A DNA stretch of 64,000 nt from Mesorhizobium sp. PAMC28654 (lineage in GTDB: Bacteria; Pseudomonadota; Alphaproteobacteria; Rhizobiales; Rhizobiaceae). This document shows, piece by piece, positions 57,065-64,000 of this stretch. Each line of letters starts with the position of its first letter. Within the stretch, counting starts at the first letter, position 1. The DNA is taken from positions 3,720,001-3,784,000 of the forward strand of contig NZ_CP085135.1 in the NCBI RefSeq assembly GCF_020616515.1, read 5' to 3'. The position numbers and the translations under genes are program-made. The notes beneath the pieces are model-generated. The model was not told the origin of the DNA, ran no database searches, and worked only from the letters and a program-made list of their open reading frames with translations.

Positions 57065-57970
57065 TCAGCAGGCGATCTCGGCCAGCACCCAGTCTCGGAA
57101 GGCGCGGATCTTCGGCACGTTGCGTCGTGCTTCGGGATAGACCAGCCAATAGGCGTGGCCATCGTCGCCGACCAGATCGAAGGGCTGGAACAGGCGGCCG
57201 TCGGCAAGCTCGTTCTTGAACAGCGCCCTAGTCAGGATCGCCACGCCATGGCCGGCAATTGCCGCATTGGCCTCATAGGCTTGCGCGCCCATGCTGCTGC
57301 CGGGCCGGCTGGCAAGGTCGTGCGCATGGACACCGGCGGTGGCAAACCACTCCCTCCACCAGATGTCGCCGGGGTCGAGGATCGGCAATCGCAGGAGATC
57401 GGCGGGCTCGTTGACGCCGCCGATGCTCGCCGCGAGCTTCGGGCTCAGCATTGGCGTGAAATCGGCGTCAAGCAGCTTGTGCGCTTCAAGGCCAGGCCAG
57501 TTGCCGCCGCCTGAGCGAATGGCGATATCGACATCCTCGCGGGCGAAATCGGTCAGGCGGCTCGACGTCTCCAGCCGCACGGCAAGTGCTGGATGCGCGA
57601 TCTGGAACGAACCTAGCCGATGCGCCAGCCAGTTCGAGGCGAATGTCAGCACCGTGGTGACGCACAGCAACCCATCGGCCCCGCCGCGCGCCGCGGCATA
57701 GGCCTGGCCAAGAATGGCGAAGGCCTCGCTGACGGCGGGCGCCAGCCGCTGTCCAGCCTCGGTCAGCGCGATCTGTCGCGGCCGGCGCAGGAACAGCGGC
57801 GCGCCGACGCGCTCCTCCAACACCTTGATCTGATAGCTGACCGCCGCCTGCGTCATGCCGAGTTCGCCAGCGGCCTTGGTGAAGGAGAGATGCCGCGCGA
57901 CCGCTTCAAACACCCTGATCGCTTGCAGCGGAGGGAGTTGCGAAGCCTGTCGCCAGCCGAGGTCAGGCAT
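57065..57970 (-). CDS. LysR-family regulator, GcvA-like
   Basis: 301 residues. N-terminal HTH LPPLQAIRVFEAVARHLSFTKAAGELGMTQAAVSYQIKVLEERVG, followed by PLFLRRPRQIALTEAGQRLAP. The rest is the periplasmic-binding-like effector domain of GcvA type (WLAHRLGSFQIAHPALAVRL, EDVDIAIRSGGGNWPGLEAH). It lies between the polyol operon and the small DUF1127-like gene, from which it is divergent. It probably regulates that gene and itself; the effector is unknown. Confidence 0.9.
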   Translation of the reverse strand: MPDLGWRQASQLPPLQAIRVFEAVARHLSFTKAAGELGMTQAAVSYQIKVLEERVGAPLFLRRPRQIALTEAGQRLAPAVSEAFAILGQAYAAARGGADGLLCVTTVLTFASNWLAHRLGSFQIAHPALAVRLETSSRLTDFAREDVDIAIRSGGGNWPGLEAHKLLDADFTPMLSPKLAASIGGVNEPADLLRLPILDPGDIWWREWFATAGVHAHDLASRPGSSMGAQAYEANAAIAGHGVAILTRALFKNELADGRLFQPFDLVGDDGHAYWLVYPEARRNVPKIRAFRDWVLAEIAC

Positions 57971-58080
57971 AAAACCTCCTTATGGGTCGTTATCGACGTT
58001 CGATTGGCAAAGGCGGTCGACAGGACCGACATTCAGCATCAACCCGTCATTCGGGTTCAGGATAGCGAAGGTTGACGATC

Positions 58081-58266
58081 ATGACCATGGCTCGGCAGAA
58101 GTGCACTCCCGCTCCGGATCATCGCTGGATTTCGTGGATCACGGATGGATTTGGCTGGTTCGCGATCAGAAAACGCGTGCATCTCGACATCCGGGACCTG
58201 TCACCGCATCTGCAGCGTGACCTGGGTTTCCTCGATGGCAACGACCCTTTCGGGCGGCACAAATAG
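58081..58266 (+). CDS. DUF1127-like small protein
   Basis: 61 residues from ATG 58081. The C-terminal part (RKRVHLDIRDLSPHLQRDLG) is DUF1127-like: D-x-S-x-x-L-x-R-D-L-G. The first half is tryptophan-rich (HRWISWITDGFGWFAIRKR). It is divergent from a LysR regulator, a pairing common in rhizobia. It converges with the SorC-family gene downstream. Confidence 0.7.
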   Translation: MTMARQKCTPAPDHRWISWITDGFGWFAIRKRVHLDIRDLSPHLQRDLGFLDGNDPFGRHK

Positions 58267-58287
58267 CCTCGCTGGCTTTATGCCGGA

Positions 58288-59247
58288 TCAGCCGGCCGCC
58301 AGCAGCGCGGCGGCGGTCCGCTCGTCGGTGATGAGGCCGTTGACCAGCCGCCGGTTCACGGCCGCGAGGATGCCCGGCAGTTTCCGCTCGCCCATGGCAA
58401 GCGCTATGACAAGCGACTTCTCGCGTGATGGCAGCGCCGCCGACGACACGCGGTCGTTGGTGATGCCGTCGATCATACGGCCATCGCGATCGAACACCCA
58501 GCCGACGATTTCGCCGACGCCGCCCGCCTTCTGCAGTGCCTTCAACTCACTTTCCGATATGAACCCGTCCTCATATAGCGGCGCCTTGGGGCCAAGATCG
58601 CCGATGCCGACGAATGTGACATCAGCCTCGGCGGCGAGCGCCAGCGTCGGCTGGATCATCGACTGGTTGAGCAGCATCTCGCGCTCTTCCGGCGAGGAGG
58701 CGATGACGGGCAAGGGCATCGGGAAGGACCGTGCCTTGACCCTGTCGGCCATGGTGAAGATGACGTTGTAGAAAGCGGCCGAGCCGTCCGGCGAAATGTT
58801 GCCGGTCAGCGACACCACCTTGTGCTGCGGGCACTCCATCGGCGGCAATTGCTCGATCGCTGCCTTCAGCGTGCGGCCGGTGCCGATCGCCATGACGATC
58901 GGGGTCGGCGAGCGCAAGCGTCGCTCGATCTCGGCGGCAGCCGCCTCGGCGATGCCGATCGTGGTGGAGGACGAGGAAGGGTCGCTGGGCACCACCTCGA
59001 CCAGATCGAGCGCGAAGCGCGATTTCAGCCGGGCCGAGAGGTCGAGGCAATTGGCGATCGGGTGGTCGACGCGGACCTTGATCAGGCCTTCCGAGACGGC
59101 CAGCGACACCAGGCGCTGCGCCGTCTGCCGAGAAATGCCGAGCGTGGAGGCAATCTGGTCCTGCGTGTTGCCGGCAACATAATAAAGCCAGCCCGCGCGC
59201 GCCGCGTCGTCCAACCTGTTGCTGCCGCCGTCCTGCCGGGAATTCAA
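58288..59247 (-). CDS. SorC-family sugar-binding transcriptional regulator
   Basis: 319 residues from TTG 59247 with GGAGG seven bases upstream. HTH: RAGWLYYVAGNTQDQIASTLGISRQTAQRLVSLAVSEGLI. Sugar-binding domain: PIVMAIGTGRTLKAAIEQLP, SLTGNISPDGSAAFYNVIF, FVGIGDLGPKAPLYEDGFIS and REKSLVIALAMGERKLPGIL. The fold is related to sugar isomerases and senses phosphosugars or polyols. It lies in the same direction upstream of the polyol operon (LysR gene between) and corresponds to the SmoC-type regulator. Confidence 0.87.
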   Translation of the reverse strand: MNSRQDGGSNRLDDAARAGWLYYVAGNTQDQIASTLGISRQTAQRLVSLAVSEGLIKVRVDHPIANCLDLSARLKSRFALDLVEVVPSDPSSSSTTIGIAEAAAAEIERRLRSPTPIVMAIGTGRTLKAAIEQLPPMECPQHKVVSLTGNISPDGSAAFYNVIFTMADRVKARSFPMPLPVIASSPEEREMLLNQSMIQPTLALAAEADVTFVGIGDLGPKAPLYEDGFISESELKALQKAGGVGEIVGWVFDRDGRMIDGITNDRVSSAALPSREKSLVIALAMGERKLPGILAAVNRRLVNGLITDERTAAALLAAG

Positions 59248-59315
59248 GTCCTGCCTCCAGAGAGCCCGCCTAACATCCAGGCGGAGCCATAGTCTCGCAG
59301 GGAATTCACCGGCGC

Positions 59316-59343
59316 GCAATTGCCAATCAGCAGGGCAATTGCC
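59316..59343 (-). promoter_or_regulatory. Duplicated GCAATTGCC upstream of the SorC-family gene
   Basis: GCAATTGCC at 59316-59324 and again at 59335-59343, centre to centre 19 bases (about two helical turns). It lies 69-96 bases upstream of the start codon. Probably the autoregulatory site of the SorC-family protein. Confidence 0.45.
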
Positions 59344-59454
59344 TGACATTGTCGATGGAGCATTGGTATCCTGGCAACCATTCCAGAGAGGGAGGAAAGA
59401 ACCGCATGGGCGGCCCCCGGCGGTTTATCTCGCGACACGGACCTGCATTTTTGT

Positions 59455-59498
59455 GCATGTCGTCATTTCAAAACCGCGAGCACTTTTGGGCGACATGC
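59455..59498 (+). promoter_or_regulatory. Operator-like dyad upstream of HAD gene, shared with deoC
   Basis: GCATGTCGTCATTTCAAAA and TTTTGGGCGACATGC are approximate inverted copies. The block CACTTTTGGGCGACATGCA is almost identical to the one upstream of deoC (29450-29468). It lies 30 to 73 bases upstream of the HAD start codon. Confidence 0.5.
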
Positions 59499-59527
59499 AT
59501 TAAGGGAATCGCAAAGAGGAATCTAGC

Positions 59528-60160
59528 ATGACGCCGAAAGCGGTTTTCTGGGACATGGACGGAACGCTGGTCGACAGCGAGCCGCTGCACGAGGCGGCGC
59601 TGATCGCGGCACTGCGAAACGCCGGCGTCGCGCCGCCGGCCGACCTGCATCAGCGGGTGCTCGGCGTCGCCGCATGGCCCGTCTACGAGATGCTGCGCGA
59701 CGAGTTCGGGCTGGACGTACCGTTCGACGAATGGATCAGCCGAAAATACGATCACTATCTGCCGCTGACCGCGACGCTGAAGCCGCGCCCCGGCGCGATC
59801 GAGATCTTCAACGAGTTGCGCGCGCTTGGCGTGGCGCAGGCGGTGGTGTCCAATTCCGACCGCCTGGTCGTCGACGCCAATCTGCGCGTGGTCGGCCTGA
59901 GCTATCCCGGCATGAAGACGGTCAGCCGCAACGATGTGCGCGAAGGCAAGCCGCATCCGGAGCCCTTCCTGCGCGCCGCCTGGCTGGCGGACGTCGACCC
60001 TTCGCAAGCGGTCGCCGTCGACGACAGCTGGACGGGCGCCATGGCCGGGCTGGCCGCGGGGATGAAGACGATCTTCTGGCCGGAAGCACCGATGGCAGGC
60101 CCGCCCGGCGCCATCGCCATCAACAGCGCTGAAGAATTGCGGAAGCAATTAGGACTCTGA
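59528..60160 (+). CDS. HAD-family sugar-phosphatase-like hydrolase
   Basis: 210 residues. Nucleophile motif VFWDMDGTLVDSEPLHE, cap helices VLGVAAWPVYEMLRDEFG, Ser motif AQAVVSNSDRLVVDANL, lysine in REGKPHPEPFLRAAW and acidic AVAVDDSWTGAMAG. It is a 2-deoxyglucose-6-phosphatase/YniC-like hydrolase. It is divergent from the SorC-family regulator, and its upstream DNA shares a motif with the deoC region, so it may dephosphorylate a deoxyribose-type phosphate (inference). Confidence 0.87.
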   Translation: MTPKAVFWDMDGTLVDSEPLHEAALIAALRNAGVAPPADLHQRVLGVAAWPVYEMLRDEFGLDVPFDEWISRKYDHYLPLTATLKPRPGAIEIFNELRALGVAQAVVSNSDRLVVDANLRVVGLSYPGMKTVSRNDVREGKPHPEPFLRAAWLADVDPSQAVAVDDSWTGAMAGLAAGMKTIFWPEAPMAGPPGAIAINSAEELRKQLGL

Positions 60161-60205
60161 AGAAACCCGCCCACGTCGGTGCCGCCCCTCATCCGCCTGC
60201 CGGCA

Positions 60206-60231
60206 CCTTCTCCCCGTAAACGGGGAGAAGG
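60206..60231. terminator. Palindrome between convergent genes
   Basis: CCTTCTCCCCG-TAAA-CGGGGAGAAGG, perfect 11-base arms, followed by GAGAATTTTC on the plus strand. It separates the HAD and aldolase genes, which converge. The same stem sequence occurs in the repeat at 7944-8093, so it is both repeat and likely bidirectional terminator. Confidence 0.6.
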
Positions 60232-60239
60232 GAGAATTT

Positions 60240-61007
60240 TCAGTTCCGGTAGACCGGCTCCTGCTCGTCGAGGATCGCCTTGAGTTCGGAAAGATGCCGG
60301 TCGGCCTGGCCGGGATAGTCATCCATTTCCTTCGCGGCCTTTTCGGCGATCGCATCCGACAGCACGCGCAGCGGACGGCCCGTCCACAGCGCCTTGATGT
60401 AGGTTTCGGCGGCACGCTCGAAATAGAACATGCGGTTGAAGGCGTCGGCGACCGTGTCGCCGATGACCAGCACGCCATGGTTGCCCATGATCATGACCTT
60501 GTCCTTCGGATCGGCGAAAAGCTGCGAGCAGCGCTCGCCTTCTTCCTCGAAGGCCAACCCGCCATAGTGCGAATCGACGACATGGCGGTTGAAGAACATC
60601 GCTGAATTCTGATCGATCGGCGGCAGTGTCGAATCGGCCAGCGAGGCCAGCACCGTGGCGTGGATCGAGTGCACATGCATGACGCAGCGCGCATGGGGCA
60701 CATTGCGATGGATGGCACCATGCAGGCCCCAGGCCGTCGGGTCAGGCGCATTGGGGCCGGAAAGCGTGTCCGGGTCGTTGGCGTCGATCAACAGCAGATC
60801 GCTCGCCTTGATGCGCGAGAAATGCGCCTGGTTGGGATTCATCAGGAACTGCGTTCCGTCCTCGTTGACCGCCAGTGAGAAGTGATTGGCCACCGCCTCG
60901 TGCATGTTGAGCCGCGCCGTCCAGCGGAAGGCGGCGGCGAGATCGACGCGCTCCTCGTAGAATGGCAGGTTGGTCAGCTTTTCCTTCTGCAGGCGCGCGA
61001 TGCTCAT
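60240..61007 (-). CDS. Class II aldolase/adducin family protein
   Basis: 255 residues from ATG 61007. Zinc-binding histidines are in HARCVMHVHSIHATVLASLA and a later His in KVMIMGNHGVLVIGDT. NHFSLAVNEDGTQFLMNP is the substrate loop. The family covers L-fuculose-phosphate aldolase, ribulose-phosphate 4-epimerase and many enzymes of unknown substrate. It is downstream of ureG on the same strand but 100 bases away; not part of urease assembly as far as is known. Confidence 0.88.
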   Translation of the reverse strand: MSIARLQKEKLTNLPFYEERVDLAAAFRWTARLNMHEAVANHFSLAVNEDGTQFLMNPNQAHFSRIKASDLLLIDANDPDTLSGPNAPDPTAWGLHGAIHRNVPHARCVMHVHSIHATVLASLADSTLPPIDQNSAMFFNRHVVDSHYGGLAFEEEGERCSQLFADPKDKVMIMGNHGVLVIGDTVADAFNRMFYFERAAETYIKALWTGRPLRVLSDAIAEKAAKEMDDYPGQADRHLSELKAILDEQEPVYRN

Positions 61008-61107
61008 CGAGAATACTCCGTGAAAGACCCGAGGATGCCGTGCGCTGAATGCGCGTGCAACCGGTTTCGTTTGGTGCAGGGGCCGCGTCCCCGCCGCCAC
61101 GACGCCA

Positions 61108-61740
61108 TCAGGCGGCCGAACGGGCGGCCCGCAGCCCGCCATGCTCGACGATGAAATCGATGACCTCCTGCAGGCCCTTGCCGCGCGACAGGTCGGTGAA
61201 GCCGAAGGGGCGCTTGCCGCGCATGCGGCCGGCGTCGCTTTCCATGACGTCGAGGTTGACGTTCACATACGGCGCAAGATCGCTCTTGTTGATGACCAGG
61301 AAGTCGGAGCGGGTGATGGCCGGGCCGCCCTTCCTCGGGATCTCCTCGCCCTGGCAGACCGAGATGACATAGAGCGTCAGGTCGGCGAGGTCCGGCGAGA
61401 AGGTGGCGGCGAGGTTGTCGCCGCCGGATTCGATGAAAACGATGTCGAGGTCCGGGAATTTTCGGTTCATCTCGGCGATCGCCTGCAGGTTGATCGAGGC
61501 ATCCTCGCGGATGGCGGTGTGCGGACAGCCGCCGGTCTCGACACCCATGATTCGGTCCTCGGGCAGCGCCTGCAGCCTGGCCAGCATCATGGCGTCTTCC
61601 TTGGTGTAGATGTCGTTGGTGACGACGGCGATGGAGAACTCGTCGCGCAGCGCCTTGCAGAGCTTTTCGGTCAGCGTCGTCTTCCCGGAGCCAACGGGGC
61701 CGCCGATGCCGATGCGAAGGGGACCATTGGTCTGCGTCAT
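61108..61740 (-). CDS. ureG: Urease accessory GTPase UreG
   Basis: 210 residues. P-loop [17 protein letters not shown], switch/metal region [20 protein letters not shown] (with the Cys-Pro-His nickel site), [19 protein letters not shown], guanine motif [11 protein letters not shown]. It delivers nickel for urease maturation with UreE, UreF and UreD. It overlaps the DUF3995 gene by four bases. Highly typical length and sequence. Confidence 0.96.
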   Translation of the reverse strand: MTQTNGPLRIGIGGPVGSGKTTLTEKLCKALRDEFSIAVVTNDIYTKEDAMMLARLQALPEDRIMGVETGGCPHTAIREDASINLQAIAEMNRKFPDLDIVFIESGGDNLAATFSPDLADLTLYVISVCQGEEIPRKGGPAITRSDFLVINKSDLAPYVNVNLDVMESDAGRMRGKRPFGFTDLSRGKGLQEVIDFIVEHGGLRAARSAA

Positions 61741-62177
61741 GCGGGGAACTCCGTGATGGCGAGGACGGCAAAGCCAAGCCCGATCAACAGGCACAGCGGC
61801 GAATAGTAGCGGATATCAAGCCGCGCGAAAGGCTGTTCCGGCGCCAGCCGCCGCCACCAGGGCGTAAAGCCGGCAATGCCGCGCCCGAGGAAAACCAGCC
61901 CGATGAGCAGCGATGTGGCAGCGAGCCCCTGCTTGGGAAAGGGAGAGGCAAAGACGCCTTCGAGCGCCATCGGCCACAGCGTTGCCAAGGCGAGGCATGC
62001 GGCGACGGCGAAACTGGCGAAAGGCGTCGGCATCTCGTCGACGCCGCGAAAGCCGACAACGGCGCGGGCGCAGGAGGCGGTGTCCCTGCCCGGCCAGATG
62101 CCGCCGATGCCCCAATAGACATGCAGCGCGGTGATCAGCAGCAAGACGAACGAAAGGGCGAAGGCAAGAATGATCAT
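61737..62177 (-). CDS. DUF3995 membrane protein within urease operon
   Basis: 146 residues, four membrane helices: [63 protein letters not shown] and [19 protein letters not shown]. The W-G-I-G-G-x-W-P-G motif after helix 1 is the DUF3995 signature. It overlaps ureF and ureG by four bases each, so it is embedded in the accessory operon; many rhizobial urease operons have it. A role in metal or urea handling is possible but unproven. Confidence 0.82.
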   Translation of the reverse strand: MIILAFALSFVLLLITALHVYWGIGGIWPGRDTASCARAVVGFRGVDEMPTPFASFAVAACLALATLWPMALEGVFASPFPKQGLAATSLLIGLVFLGRGIAGFTPWWRRLAPEQPFARLDIRYYSPLCLLIGLGFAVLAITEFPA

Positions 62178-62845
62178 GAACGGAACAACCGGGAATACTG
62201 GGTTTCATGCTTCATCGCCATGACATCGGAGATGAAGGCGCAGCCGCCGAGATCATCGAGCGTCGAACGGACGGCGCGGGCGGCGGTTGCCAATGCCAAC
62301 GGCTCGAAGCCGGCGAGCAGGGTCGTTGCGGCATGCTGGCCGACAACGCCGAGCCTGATCGCGGCCTGGATGAGATTGGAGAAGAAGGCTTGCAGGAAGG
62401 CCGACAATGCATCCTGCAGCGCGATCGCATTGCCGCCGGCGATGGCGCCGACGGCAACGCAGTAGGCGCAGTCGGTCGGCAGGCGTTGCAGCACCGGGTT
62501 CGGCCAGGCCGATGCCGCCTTGAGGAAGGCCGCGCCCTGCAGCATGGTCTCGGTGTGACGCTCGCGCGAGCCGGCCAGGGCTTCGGCGAGCGATGCGATC
62601 CCGTCGAGATCGCCGTCTTCTCGCGCACGGCGCCAGCTTTCGGCAAACAATACGGCATCGTTCCAGCCCGAGCCCATTTCAACCAGCGTTTCCAGCCATG
62701 CGGCGAGGCTCTCTCTATCGGCAACGAGCCCGTCATGCACCGCACGCTCAAGACCATGGCTGTAGGAAAAGCCGCCGACCGGAAAGGCCGGGGACAGCCA
62801 CGCCATCAGCCGCAGCAAGGCGATGTTCGAAGGCTGGTCAGTCAT
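62174..62845 (-). CDS. ureF: Urease accessory protein UreF
   Basis: 223 residues from ATG 62845. All-helical: [32 protein letters not shown] is the standard UreF N-terminus; later [17 protein letters not shown] and [20 protein letters not shown]. It gates the GTPase step of nickel insertion. Eight-base overlap with ureE and four-base overlap with the DUF3995 gene. Confidence 0.94.
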   Translation of the reverse strand: MTDQPSNIALLRLMAWLSPAFPVGGFSYSHGLERAVHDGLVADRESLAAWLETLVEMGSGWNDAVLFAESWRRAREDGDLDGIASLAEALAGSRERHTETMLQGAAFLKAASAWPNPVLQRLPTDCAYCVAVGAIAGGNAIALQDALSAFLQAFFSNLIQAAIRLGVVGQHAATTLLAGFEPLALATAARAVRSTLDDLGGCAFISDVMAMKHETQYSRLFRS

Positions 62846-63428
62846 GGTCGTGGTGGTGGCCTGCGTGACTGTGCGAATGGGAATGCGATTCGCTGTGCGC
62901 GTGGGAATGACCCTCATGGCTGTGCGCATGCGCCTCTGCATGCGCATGGCCGTGACCATGTCCGCCGGAATAGGCGCCGCGCACCGGCTTGAACGGTTCC
63001 GACACCTCGGCCACCTTGGCGCCCAGCCCTTCCAGCATCGCCTTGATGACGTGATCGCGCAGGATGATGATGCGGTCCGGCTCGATGCCGGCAGCGAGAT
63101 GACGGTTGCCGATGTGCCAGGCGAGCTCGGTCAGATGCACGGCATCGCGAGCGCGGATGTCGTAGACGTCCTCTCGCGCCGCGATGATCTCGACATGGCG
63201 GCCATCCTCCAGCACCAGCCGGTCGCCATCGTTCAAGGCGACGGGCTCAGGCAGGTCGACCAGCACCTTGCCGCCGTCGGAAAGCTCGATGGCCCGGCGG
63301 CGCAGATGCCGCTCGTCATGGGCGAGCACGGCACGACCATGGGGCACGATTGCTCCCGCCTCGCCGGCTGGTAGCACGGAGACCGCGCGCGGGAATTTGG
63401 TGAAATCGGTGTTGATGTTGAGTTTCAT
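62838..63428 (-). CDS. ureE: Urease accessory nickel chaperone UreE
   Basis: 196 residues. Peptide-binding domain ([20 protein letters not shown]) and metal-binding domain ([20 protein letters not shown], with the conserved G-N-R-H). The last 40 residues are histidine-rich ([20 protein letters not shown] and on), which binds nickel. Four-base overlap with the GST-family gene. Stop is within ureF. Confidence 0.95.
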   Translation of the reverse strand: MKLNINTDFTKFPRAVSVLPAGEAGAIVPHGRAVLAHDERHLRRRAIELSDGGKVLVDLPEPVALNDGDRLVLEDGRHVEIIAAREDVYDIRARDAVHLTELAWHIGNRHLAAGIEPDRIIILRDHVIKAMLEGLGAKVAEVSEPFKPVRGAYSGGHGHGHAHAEAHAHSHEGHSHAHSESHSHSHSHAGHHHDHD

Positions 63429-64000
63429 TTCATGGCTCCGCCATTGGCTTGCGCCCGTGCGCGGGCTGGGCGCGAAAGCACCCGGTCTAGATAGGCGTTG
63501 ACGTGCTCGGACCCGATCGGAAATTTTCCGGCGCGAGCCCAGCCGCCCATGTCGCCAAGCAGGACATCGACCGCGGAAAACCGGTCGCCTAGTGCAAACG
63601 GCTGGTCGCCCAACCGCCGGTCCAGAGCCTTTACCTCGGAGGCAAAATCATACGCGGCGGCCGGACCGACATCGACCCGCACCTCCTTCGGCAGCAGGAA
63701 GCGATGGCGCAGCTTGTTCCACAGCGGCGCTTCGAATTCCGATTGGGCAAAATGCATCCAGGAATCCATCTCGGCGCGGCCGGCGAGGCCAGGATTGGCG
63801 CCCATGTCTTTTTCAGCATGCTTGTCGGCGAGATAGACGCAGATCGCCGCCGAATCCGTGACCTTGAGATCGCCGTCGATCAGGATCGGCACCTTGCCAG
63901 ACGGGTTGAGCGCATAGGCTTCGGGCGAGCGCAGCTTGACCTCGACGAATTCATAGGGCTGCCCGAGTTCCTCGAGCATCCAGAGAACGCGGCTGACCCG
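63425..64000 (-). CDS. Glutathione S-transferase-like protein, N-terminus beyond window
   Basis: The frame is open to the window end; the visible part begins [20 protein letters not shown] and has the N-terminal thioredoxin-like domain with [22 protein letters not shown], the glutathione-binding motif. The C-terminal domain is helical ([44 protein letters not shown], the latter being the N-capping box). At least 190 residues; only a few residues are missing. Stop overlaps ureE. Its presence in the urease operon is unexplained. Confidence 0.85.
   Translation of the reverse strand, partial: RVSRVLWMLEELGQPYEFVEVKLRSPEAYALNPSGKVPILIDGDLKVTDSAAICVYLADKHAEKDMGANPGLAGRAEMDSWMHFAQSEFEAPLWNKLRHRFLLPKEVRVDVGPAAAYDFASEVKALDRRLGDQPFALGDRFSAVDVLLGDMGGWARAGKFPIGSEHVNAYLDRVLSRPARARAQANGGAMK

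Overview
The window is GC-rich DNA from an alphaproteobacterium of the Mesorhizobium/Rhizobiales type. The grounds are the gene families (MbfA with an Irr-type box, PhoX, DUF1127 proteins, SmoEFGK-SmoS-MtlK polyol operon, ku-ligD behind an EcfG-type promoter) and several families of intergenic palindromes typical of rhizobial chromosomes. I saw no phage, transposase, CRISPR, rRNA or tRNA. Nearly all of it is ordinary chromosomal metabolism and transport; no single locus stands out as a wholly new system.

Layout. 1-2.4 kb: an ECF42-type sigma factor cut by the left edge with its YCII partner, a DCC-family thioredoxin-like protein and small ORFs. 2.8-6.2 kb: ku-ligD end joining. 6.2-7.9 kb: ArsR regulator, DUF1127, NIPSNAP and ABM monooxygenase genes. 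8.1-9.1 kb: mbfA iron exporter with a perfect palindromic iron box. 9.9-10.9 kb: threonine/serine dehydratase. 11-14.8 kb: TetR-HlyD-ABC export operon resembling E. coli cecR-ybhGFSR. 14.8-16.3 kb: split CYTH and CHAD genes. 16.3-20.1 kb: membrane LytTR regulator, AraC regulator and envelope proteins. 20.1-23.4 kb: PAP2 phosphatase, small EamA/SMR-like protein and phoX with a Pho-box-like site. 23.9-29.4 kb: FAH hydrolase and SDR pair, a two-domain ALDH16-type dehydrogenase and deoC. 29.6-36.5 kb: ferredoxin-NADP reductase, hydantoinase A and a frameshifted hydantoinase B, a solute-binding protein and a GcvT-like protein. 36.8-39.5 kb: metNIQ importer.

39.8-47.9 kb is the most interesting block. 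An AmiC-like cytoplasmic amide sensor and an AmiR-like ANTAR antiterminator are translationally coupled to a peptide-class ABC importer and an acetamidase/formamidase, which looks like a sensed uptake-and-hydrolysis system for amides. 48-56.9 kb holds a sorbitol/mannitol operon (smoE-F-G-K-S-mtlK, HAD phosphatase, FGGY kinase), with a SorC-family regulator at 58.3-59.2 kb as its probable controller. The right end (60.2-64 kb) has a class II aldolase and tightly overlapping urease accessory genes ureE-ureF-DUF3995-ureG behind a truncated glutathione S-transferase gene; the urease structural genes would lie outside.

Start codons were moved downstream of the longest ORF wherever a ribosome binding site or family length argued for it; these choices are stated in the entries. 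All family calls are by reading the protein sequence, without database searches.
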